Below are positions 54,747 to 64,000 of a stretch of DNA of 64,000 bases, piece by piece; the stretch's first letter is position 1; every line of letters begins with the position of its first letter. The translations under genes were made by a program, and so were the position numbers. The notes under the pieces were generated by a model. It saw only the letters and a list, made by a program, of their open reading frames with translations, searched no databases and was not told the origin of the DNA. Source of the stretch: Neostapfia colusana (Eukaryota; Streptophyta; Magnoliopsida; Poales; Poaceae). Where the stretch lies: contig JASWHV010000012.1 in assembly GCA_030760725.1 (NCBI GenBank), positions 33,201,652-33,265,651 of the forward strand, given 5' to 3'.

Positions 54747-56473
54747 ACATTGGTAATAGTGCATGGAATAAGGATCGTATTACGACAAAAACATAGGATA
54801 CAGTGAGGATTCGCTAGTATGCCCAAATAAGGACTATATTAGTATAATTACTTAAAGTGGCACGACTAACATATGTGTTATAATTCTGAATTTTGATTAT
54901 GTAACGACGCACCTACGCACAGGTAAGCATGGTAAGGAACGCCACCGAAAGCGGTTCAATTTTGGTTAGCCCTCCTGAAGAGGAAAATGGTTCAGGGATA
55001 GGTCTCACAGCTTGGTGTGGGACGTTAATATGAAACTCTTGGACTCTTCATGTTCTTGAGTTCATATGAAACGCTGGTCCCTGGCGTGCATTAGGCAAGA
55101 AAGTGGAAACCCCATCACGTGCTCGGTAACATGATAGTGTGTTCTTCTTGAAATAGCCTAGAACGACATACGCAGCGCTTGCCATCGGCGTGCCCTGCAG
55201 GGCAGTAGGTGGTATCTGTTGGGTTGATAAAATTCCCAACCGTAACGACCCGTTCGCATTCTACTCAGGTTCCCCGTCGTGTGGTGTGAAAACACGATCA
55301 CGTACCTTGATACGTGGCTTAACTCAAGGACGGACGTATGGCAATGATATGGGCGTATGTATTTACTTTCAAATATGGACCTGCCTGAAATGACAACAAC
55401 CTTTGAGTGCATCACTATTGAGTGTTCTTCTGCAGGTACTAACCACGTACGTATCCCGTGTAGTACACGTGTGCGAGAGACCGTTTAGTGCCACAATTGA
55501 GATGTATATGCCAGTATAATTCGGTTAGGATTTTCCTTTTTGTGAGGAACATAGTACCGACATGATTCGTACGGTGCATCGACACCGTACTACACTTAAT
55601 AATCTCTTCCCTATGAAGAAATGATTCATGAACTAACTTTCAACCAAAAATGGAAGTTTGAAACAAATATTAGTTACTGAACTCTTATTTTGAGCTAAGA
55701 TTCAAATGAGAGAATGACTAGGCTTCAAAGATTTCGAAAAACAGAGTGCTCTTTTTTTGTGGCAGGAATTCTTGCTGTACTTTGACAGAGCATAACTCTG
55801 AGTATCTTTACCCAATTTTGGTGTACCATACAGTTCTGGAAATATTTTCAAGTGCTCTACAACTTATTTGTAGACCTCCAGAGCAAAATCACATGTTAAG
55901 TGGGTGAAAAGTCCAGTTGAAGGAAAACTGTTCAGAACCAGAACAGCAGCAAAAACCTCTCTGGACCTTTCTGATTTTAAGCCATAACTTTCTGTAGAAA
56001 ATCCCTAAGGAGCCTGTGATACACCGTTGGAAAGGTTATGAGATAGGAAACATTGTTGTAGTTTAAAGTTGGTTCAGATTCATATTGTATTTGTGTATAC
56101 AACTGTGATAAAATCAGCCACATACAAAGGAGATGCTGGCAAATTTTATCCAGAAATTCTGTCAACTTTGAGCAATCATAACTTTTGATCCAGAAGTTAT
56201 ATGGAGGCATTTGAATACTAGTTGGAAATATATTGAATTTAACTTTAACTTTGGTGTTCAACTTGAGTTATTAAAGTGCTTTTAACTGGATCAAAATCTG
56301 GTTTGTTTGAGGACTGTTCAATCTGCTTTTAAATCCTTGCTGTTAGTTGCATCAGTTTGCGCATAATTCATTTGCTTACATGTTAAGACTTCATTATCAG
56401 TGTTTCACTACTTTGTTCGTGGAATAAATCAAGTGATAGTGTTGAGCTGATAATGAACTCTTGCAATTGCAGA
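54747..56473 (+). other. Tekay B leader, no gene seen
   Basis: A 1.7-kb untranslated leader. The phrase CATAACT (or ATAACTTT) followed by a Gln/Glu-like AT-rich stretch recurs near 55790, 55982 and 56178 and also in the LTR near 53660 and 53990. No recognised protein or RNA gene. AATTGCAG precedes the gag ATG. Confidence 0.6.
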
Positions 56474-57600
56474 ATGGTGCGAACTCATTCCATGGGTGAA
56501 GTGGGTAGTTCCAGTGGTGGTGGTGGTGATAACTCTCCACGGCGGGAGCAGCGAGCTCTGCAACCGCAGCCGCCACCAGGACCTTCACCTACGGTCACAA
56601 TGGCGGACATTCTGGCCGCCATGATGGGTGCAAGCGATGAGTGAACCAACTTGCTCCACACCCTGGTGATGAATACATCCCGTCAAGGGGTATGTAAAGA
56701 TGAAGACTTTCGCCAACCTCAAATGAGTTCCTACGTTGAGTTCTTGGTGACTCAACCACCAGTTTTCATTGAAGCTGAGGATCCTCTGGTGGCTGATAGC
56801 TGGATACATACCATTGAGTCTAAGTTCGGGTTGCTCCAATGCACCGAACATCAGAAAGTCTTATACGCGGCGCAACAACTTCACAGGTCCGCCAGTGCAT
56901 GGTGGGCAAATCAACTCGCATCCCTACCAGCTGGACATCATTTCACATGGACGAAATTCCGGAAGGCATTTCTTGCTTATCATGTCCCTTTCAGAATAAT
57001 TCAGCGGAAACTCGAGGAGTTTCTAGTCTTAAAACAAGGAGGGAGGGATGCATACGAGCATTCGCGAGTGTTCAACAAACTGGCACAGTATGCGCCTGAA
57101 CATGTGAACACTGAGGCACAAGAGCGTGAATGGTTCTTTCGCAGCCTCAATCCCAAGTTAAAGGAAAGACTCGTCTTAGATGATTGAAAGAACTTCAGCG
57201 AATTGATGAGTACTCCCATCATGGTTGAAGATGCTCAGCGAGAAGTTCAGGCTGAGAAAAGAAAGAACCGTATACCACCGGATAGTAGCAATATTGCTCC
57301 TCATAAATACTGGGTGGTAGACAGTACCTTGAACTGTCAGCTGATGCAGCCGGCTAGATGCCTCCAACAATATTCGAGTAGTTCATCTCAATATTCTGAA
57401 TTCAGACAGCTGCAACAACGGTATATGCAGCCGCATTATTCTGTCCCTCAAGCGTTTTGCCGCAGCAGAATACACCCAGTGTCCGTACTCAGAGTAACAT
57501 AGAACCGGCTGAGAAACCGTGCTTCACGTGCGGGTATTTGGGTCACATCAGCAGGAAGTGTCCAGAAAAGATACGCCACAGAGGAAATACACCAGAGCAG
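56474..57600 (+). pseudogene. Tekay B gag, broken
   Basis: Starts MVRTHSMGEVGSS at 56474. N-terminal Gly/Pro-rich part with ADILAAMM, then the retrotransposon gag domain: PPVFIEAEDPLVADSWI, SASAWWANQL, FRKAFLAYHVP and FNKLAQYAPEHV. Zinc knuckle CFTCGYLGHISRKC at 57520-57561. Stops at 56642-56644 and 57185-57187, and a frameshift near 57455 separates the capsid frame from the knuckle frame. The length fits Tekay-type gags. Confidence 0.88.
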
Positions 57601-59480
57601 GGTATAAATCAATCCCATGCTCAGCTTCAAAGAACAGCACCAAAGTCCGGGTGCATTTACCATACAGCTCTAGATGATGTGCCGGAAGGTGCACCTGTGC
57701 TAGCGGGAATGTTCACCCTCAATGAACTACCCGTATTGATTTTATTTGACTCTGGAGCCATACACAATTTCATCAGCAGGTTATTTGTGTGTAAAGCTGA
57801 GCTCTCCACCACTACAATGAAAGATCACTACCTTATCAGCTCACCCGGTGGAAATATAGCTGCTAATTAAGTGATGATCAAAGCACCCTTGTGTATAGGT
57901 GGAAAATTATACCCCCACAACCCTCATTGTGTTAGAGGGGCAGAATATCGATGTGATCTTAGGAATGGTGTGGATGAACTACCACGGGGCTGTTCTTGAC
58001 ATCGGTCCGCGGATTGTTAGCTTGGACTCTCTGTTCTACGGTCATCAAACACTCATACTTGAAGACGTGGATTCTGAAAATCCAGTGGTGTACCACAGTG
58101 TGACCATGAAACTGGAGAATATTCCAGTGGTCCGTGAGTACCCAGATGTGTCTCCTGACGATCTTCCAGGGATGCCGCCTGAAAGAGACGTGGTATTCAA
58201 GATCGAGTTCGCACCGGGAACCACACCGATATCTCGGAGGCCGTACAAAATGTCTCTGAAGGAATTAGCTGAACTGAAAGAGCAGCTAAAGGAATTAATG
58301 AACAAAGGGTTCATCAGGCCAAGCTCATCACCATGGGGCTGTTCAGCCCTCTTTGTGAAGAAAAAGGATGAATCACTTCGGTTATGTGTGGATTATCGGC
58401 CGCTGAATGCAGTGACGATCAAAAATAAATATCCACTGCCGCGGAACGATATATTATTTGATCAGTTAGTGGGTGCCAAAGTATTCTCCAAGACGGACTT
58501 GTGGTCCGGTTATCATCAGATAAAAATCAGAGCGGAGGATATACCGAAGACGGCTTTCTCGACTAGATATGGGCTCTATGAGTACCTAGTCATGTCTTTC
58601 GGGTTAACGAATGCACCCGCACATTTCAAGTACCTTATAAATTCTATATTCATGCCAGAGTTGGATTAGTTCGTCGTGGTTTTCACTGATGACATTCTCG
58701 TATACTCCAAAACAGAGGAAGAGCACACCAAACATCTACATATTGTGCTCCAACGACTGTGAGAACATAAGCTGTATGCCAAATTAAGCATGTGTGAATT
58801 TTGAATCAGCAAGGTACCATTCTTACGCCACATTATTTCAGCAGAGGGTGTGGCCGTAGATCCAACAAAAATTGAGCAAGTCTTGAAGTGGGAGTCTCCG
58901 ACATCTGTTCATCAAATCTGCAGTTTTCTAGGACTAGCGGGTTACTACCGGAGATTTATACCCAGCTTCTCGAAGGTGGCTAAGCCAATGACAGAATTGT
59001 TGAAGAAGAGCAGGAAGTATGTATGGACGGAGGCATGTGAAGAGGCATTTCAAACTCTAAAGAAACATCTCACCACGGCGCCGGTTCTAGCCCAACCGGA
59101 TACAACAAAGCCATTCGATGTTTATTGTAATGCCTCAGGCATTGGACTTGGCTGCGTTTAATGCAAGATAGACGCGTGATCGCGTATGGGTCTCGTCAAC
59201 TCCGCAACCACGAGCAGCACTACCCCACTCATGACCTAGAACTCGCTGCAGTGGTGCTTGCCTTGAAAATGTGGAGGCACTACTTAGTTGGAAATTTAGT
59301 GCACCTCTACACCGACCATAAGAGCCTCAAGTATATATTCACTCAGAAGGATATTAATATGAGGCAGCGGAGATGGTTGGAATTAATCAAAAATTATGAG
59401 CTCGAGATCCATTACCATCCGAGCAAAGCTAATGTGGTGGCTGATGCACTCAGTCGTAAGTCACAGGTGAATAACTTGTC
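57601..59480 (+). pseudogene. Tekay B protease, reverse transcriptase, RNase H, broken
   Basis: Protease LILFDSGAIHNFIS with the Asp at 57748. RT region: PVVREYPDVSPDDLPG, RRPYKMS, SSSPWGCSALFV, CVDYRPLNAVTIKNKYPLP, catalytic FTDD at 58682-58693, GLAGYYRRFI. RNase H: FDVYCNASGIGLG (the first Asp of the usual CDAS is Asn here), HDLELAAVV, YTDHKSLKYIF and KANVVADALSR. Stops: TAA at 57868-57870, TAG at 58667-58669, TGA near 58760 and 58802, TAA at 59159-59161. Frameshifts near 57890 and 59160. Confidence 0.9.
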
Positions 59481-60986
59481 AGTTATTCCGGGTGAGGAAG
59501 AGGAACCAAACTTGAGGGTGATTCCGTATGGGGCATTGTATAATCATGCTCTAGTGCCTACCATTAGAGTGGAGATTGTACGAGCTCAAAAGAGAGATAA
59601 GGGAATGCTGAATATCTGAGCATGAATTAAAGAAGATAAAATGAAATTCTTCCGGGAAGATGATCAAGGTGTGTTATGGTTTAACAATCGTATTGTGGTA
59701 CCCTGGAACATGAAGATAAGAATGAAGATCTTGGATGATGCTCATATATCCAAGTACTCGATACATCCAGGAAGCAATAAGATGTATCAAGACCTCAAAA
59801 CAAAATTTTGGTGGACTCGGATTAAGCGAGAAATTGCCAAGTATGTATCCAAGTGTGATACATGTCGGCGAGTCAAAGCTGATCATATAAAGAAAGCGGG
59901 AATGCTGCAACCATTGAGTATTCTAGCATGGAAGTGGGAGGACATCAGCATGGACTTTATTATCGGACTGCCTCTCACATTCAGAAAGCACGACTCCATT
60001 TGGGTGATTGTTGATCTGTTAACAAAATCAGCCCACTTCATCCCAGTGAATACGATATTTTCAAGTAAGCAGTATGCAGAGTTGTATCTCTCAAGAATTG
60101 TGTGCTTACACGGAGTCCCCAAAACCATTGTATCCGACCGAGGTTCCATATTCGTTGCTCGTTTCTGGGAGCAACTACATGAATCTCTGGGAACCAAGTT
60201 ACAGAAGCTCAGCATATCACCCTCAAATCGACGGTCAGACGGAAAGGGTGAATCAGATTTTAGAAGATATGCTGAGAGCATGTGCCATAGATCATGGAAA
60301 GAATTGGGATGACCATTTTAAATTAGCGGAATTCTCCTACAACAATGGTTATCAGTCCAACATTAAAATGGCACCATATGAAGCATTATATGGCAGGAAG
60401 TGCCACACGCCACTCAATTGGTGTGAGTCCGGCGAGAGCGTGATTTTCGGCATTGATCTTGTAAAAGATGCCGAAGAGCGGGTCCAGCTTATTCAACCAA
60501 ACCTCAAAGTCGCTCAATCTCGCCAGAAGAGTTTTGTGGACAAGCGACGCCGATCCTTGTATTTTGAAGTCGGAGATCACGTCTACCTCCGAGTATCCCC
60601 GATGAAAGGAATTCATCGATTCGGGGTCAAGGGAAAGCTAGCTCCTCATTTTGTTGGTCCGTTCATTATTACGGAACGGTGTACCGGTAGCCTACCGTCT
60701 GAGGCTGCCAACATCATTATCGGGCATCCATGACATCTTCCATATCTCATAATTGAGAAAATGTTTGAAGGAGTCGACAGAGGTTCTTTCGGGAGACATG
60801 GAGATATTACAACCGGATCTCACCTACGCCGAGCAGCCCATCCAGATTATCGACGAAAAGACCCAGATCACTTTAAATTGGACTTTGAAATTCTACAAAG
60901 TCCTGTGGAGAAATCATACCCAAGAAGAGGCGACTTGGGAGAGTGAAGATTACATCCACAAGAATTATCCAGAACTTTTGTCATAG
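59481..60986 (+). pseudogene. Tekay B integrase and chromodomain, broken
   Basis: HHCC region YSIHPGSNKMYQDLKTKFWW and CDTCRRVKADH. Catalytic residues in MDFIIGLP and VSDRGSIF, then, after a frameshift near 60200, DGQTERVNQ. GDHVYLRVSPMKG and KGKLAPHFVGPF lead to a chromodomain, YAEQPIQIIDEK to ATWESEDYIHKNYPELL, ending at 60986. Stops near 59617 and a frameshift near 60730. The chromodomain keeps its aromatic positions (Tyr, Trp, Trp), unlike that of Gypsy A. Confidence 0.9.
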
Positions 60987-61045
60987 AGTTTTAATTACCT
61001 TCCGCCTCACCTTTCTTTTGTAATCTTGGGACGAGATTCCCTTTT

Positions 61046-61058
61046 AAGGAGGGAGGAA
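61046..61058 (+). other. Polypurine tract of Tekay B
   Basis: AAGGAGGGAGGAA directly before the 3' LTR start TGTAAAG. Confidence 0.85.
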
Positions 61059-64000
61059 TGTAAAGATCCCAAAAATATGAATACAAAGAAACTTGAGTTT
61101 GCACAAACATTGGTGTCTTGTGTATGAAAAAGGGGACTGGTTTAAACTTTTTCCACATGAGAGTTCTTTCTAAACAAACTTAGGGTTACTCGCATGCTTG
61201 GACCCTAGGAGGATTAAACCCACAGATTTGAAGTCTATAGTGCAATGGAAGGGTTTAAAAATCAGATTGTGAACTAAATGTTCAACTCAAACTTCAAATG
61301 AGGGAAAACACAATGGGAATGCAAACTGTTGTGTTCAAACTCTTGTTTGCAGCAGCTAACACAAAAAGTAGATTTCATATTTGAATTCCTTAGGCCCAAA
61401 TTAGTGGATATGCAAAGTTTCATGAATTTTGGAGATGTTTTGTTAACCATTTTCCAAAAGGACTTAAATTAGCAAAGAATTCACATACACATTTGAATTT
61501 GGAGGAAATTTGCCCAACTATCCAAATGCAGCTCAGTTTTCAACTCCAAACATTTGAATTGGTCAGTTGCCAAATTTTGGAGATCTTTTGAGGGATAAGG
61601 AGGGACAGCCTTGTGAGACCCACATGTCATTGAGCTGAAAATTTAGACTTGCACCCAAAGCAACCGAGTCCTTCTCTGTTTTCCACTCGGACAGCCCGAG
61701 CTGCTACCGTGTGCCACCGAGGGCGCTGCCGCCACCTCCTGCTCCCCTCTATCATGCTGGCGAGCAGCTCGTGGGTTGCCTCAGCTTCCAGCGTGATCGT
61801 TCCACTCATCAAGTGCAAAACTGTGGCCTCGTTTCCTCCTCGCACTGAAAACAGCCGAGCACACCGCCGCCTCCTCGGAGCTCAACTGGGAGAACCAGGG
61901 AACAGTCACGCCCACTGCCTCTGAGCTGCAAAACAGCACGGTGCACCCGTTGCTCACCTTCCCGACCCAAAAGCTAGCAAGCTCCGGCCTCCCTTGCCCT
62001 TCAAACAACTCCCCCACGGTTGACGTCGCACGGTCATTTCCGGTCACCGCTGGCGAGCTCCGACACCCGAGGTGAGTTCCACGTGGCGAGATAGGGCTAA
62101 GCGGCCAGTTTCAGCCCTGGGGTGTCCAGGAAGTAACTTCTGGTGATCTTCGCCAGAGTGCACCACCGCCGAACGCTCGGGCGCGCGCGAGGAGGAAGAA
62201 GGCCGGTGGTGGGGCCCGCATGCAGGATTTAAAGATTTCTAGGATTTTTCAGTTTTGGTTCAAACTTCAACTAGCTATAACTTTTGCTAGGAAGCTCCAA
62301 ATTTAGTGAACCAAATTTTGTTGGATTCCTTTTGGAGTACTATCCAGCAAAACAAGTTTCAGCTCATGAAACTTATTATTTTTCCAGAATTAATCCCTAA
62401 AGTTTAATCTGTTGGGAATTTTATCTGGAAAATTCTGAACTTTGGCAGGGATGTTCATTAGAAAATCCTTGAATCACAGGAAAAATTTCAGCTCCATTCA
62501 AGTTCATAAAGTTTCCCTAATGGTGTGATTAATTGAACTGCCCCGATAAAATGGAAAAATGTACAGAAACATTTTTCAGATTTTCTCAAATCTTGTTTAG
62601 GGCATAACTCTCTCTAGGATTCTTCAAATTACATGAAACCAACTTCATTAGAACCATCTCAAACTATAGTTTCCAGAAAGTAATGGTTGAAGCCATGAAA
62701 ATCCCTGGAAATTATTAGAGGCTCTAGAAATGATCAAATAAACTTTTATTTGTACAGAGCTCAAATGAACTTTGTTTCAAATGAAAATTGGTCAGGTTTC
62801 TGGTTAGGATCCTACCAAGCCACCATAAAAATTTCAGAGCCAAATGGGAGGGCTAGCTAGGGTTATGGTATTTACATATGCAGTTCCAAACATTGCATTT
62901 AAATTGACATATCGTTAATTTGCTTACGTGTAGTCGCTGAAGGCGAGGAGACCCCGGAAGTGTTGGACTTCCTACTTCTGAACTAGACCCTAACCACTGA
63001 CCAGCAGCAACAAGGCAAGCCCCGGTTTGCATTAACAATTTTTTACAAAATTTTGCTTTATGTATACTTAGTATGAGTTATGTATGTGCATTAGGTGTAG
63101 GATGGATGAAACCCCAAGTGCATAACCAGATTATTCCTACAAGAGTGAGGGTAGTGCCTAAGTCCTCGAGTAGTCAAGCTGTGCTTAATGTTCATAGAAC
63201 TTTGGTACAAGTCGAGTAGTTGGAATCTACTCGCGAGTATAGGTGTCGGGTCACACGGGATTGGTTTGAGTGATGTGAGATCACTTTAGTAAGAAAATGA
63301 GACTAGGCAGGGGCTAGAGCGCAGCAAGAGGGAGTCTTGTGGGTGCAGCCCTGTCCGTGTCGATTGAGGACCGATCCGTGTGCGGCCCCGCTGTAGAAGT
63401 TTTGAACGTACCGAAAGCATATTGGACATATGGGTCCCGATAAACCGATGTATCCTAAACCTCCGGGCGTCAAGGCATATCACACCAATTTATAGGTGTA
63501 GGTTGAGGGCAGAAAGGTGGAAATCTGCTAACGGACATAGAGAGATGCTCTGTGTAGGGAACCTACTGCTCGTTTCGGTGCGACCGGTTCGATGTTTGGG
63601 CTGTTGGGTGAAAGGTTGTCCCGTACGACACAGGGTGAGCGTGCTGTGTGCAGCTCCGCGTGTGGGCGTACGTGACGTGCTATTCGGGTCTCCCTGCAGG
63701 TGTATATAGAGTCAATTCGCCATCCCTCACGGTTATGAGTACCGCTTGTTCATTGAGTCATGACGTAGATTAATACATGAAATGAATTCAATATTGCTGT
63801 TATGCTTAACTTGTATTACTACATGTGTGCCACCAAATATTGCTCACTAAATTTCAGATTTCATGAACTATAAACTTATGGCTAAAAGATGAACTAAGGA
63901 TGAACTTATCGGCGTGTCCGTTTGCTGCAATGTGCCATCCTATGTTATATAACCTGCATGTAGAGTTTCATGTGTAGGTGAGTCGGTTAAGCCTTGCTGA
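61059..64000 (+). repeat. Tekay B 3' LTR, continues past the window
   Basis: Collinear with the 5' LTR to 63330, then with reversed LTR C to the window end. From the position of the LTR C end, roughly 400 more bases are expected beyond 64000, giving an LTR of about 3.3 kb (inference). It contains a GC-rich island at 61660-62200. Confidence 0.87.

Larger units (their letters stand above)
52431..64000 (+). mobile_element. Tekay B: Tekay-type chromovirus, runs off the right edge
   Basis: 5' LTR 52431 to about 54716, PBS 54734, leader, gag 56474, protease, RT, RNase H, integrase, chromodomain (to 60986), polypurine tract 61046-61058, 3' LTR from 61059 to beyond the window. The 5' LTR lacks the 3' portion that the 3' LTR has. 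The target duplication cannot be tested. Multiple stops and frameshifts; the RT catalytic motif FTDD is intact. Confidence 0.9.

Overview
This window is intergenic DNA from a large plant nuclear genome, most likely a grass. I see no host gene, tRNA, rRNA or CRISPR array. Essentially every assigned base belongs to a nested stack of transposable elements. The grass call rests on the mixture of families: SIRE/Opie-type Ty1-copia, Tekay-type chromoviruses with chromodomains, a Tat-lineage Ty3-gypsy with a second RNase H, a CACTA (En/Spm) end and a plant L1-type LINE. This is inference, because there is no host gene to place the species.

Layout. 1-2309 is the 5' part of a CACTA element on the minus strand, with a broken transposase start, palindromic subterminal repeats and the terminus at 2309. 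It sits in an old LINE (plus strand), whose reverse-transcriptase remnant runs 2313-4123 and resumes at 45643-45772. The LINE is split by Gypsy A, a Tekay-type chromovirus on the minus strand (4124-45637, target duplication GGTCA). Gypsy A carries three SIRE-type Copia elements. Copia 1 (plus, 6118-15858, duplication CATCG) and Copia 2 (minus, 16730-26647, duplication ACGTG) lie in its left LTR. Copia 3 (minus, 28802-38467, duplication TACTA) lies in its pol gene. Beyond the LINE piece come a short hAT-like end (45773 to about 45960) and a damaged Tat-lineage element (plus, about 45961-50745). That element is cut in its integrase by a minus-strand LTR (LTR C, 50746-52430), which is itself cut by Tekay B, a plus-strand chromovirus (52431 to beyond 64000).

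How the parts relate. All the polyproteins (gag, protease, reverse transcriptase, RNase H, integrase, with or without chromodomain) are broken by stops and frameshifts, so nothing here is clearly autonomous. The LTRs still show TATA boxes, poly(A) signals, primer-binding sites and polypurine tracts. By eye, Copia 1 has the most similar LTR pair and Copia 2 the most divergent, so Copia 1 looks youngest.

The most unusual signals are: (1) the Gypsy A primer-binding site plus the first four LTR bases present three times as 54-bp direct repeats; (2) G-box (ACGTG) arrays with a 54-57 bp period in the LTRs of two unrelated gypsy lineages, sharing GAGCTCCG/CCGGACCTC phrases; (3) an in-frame UAG between gag and protease kept in all three Copia copies; (4) short acidic peptides with splice-like borders inside the LTRs of the Tekay B/LTR C family; (5) a 40-residue in-frame repeat inside the Tat pol gene.
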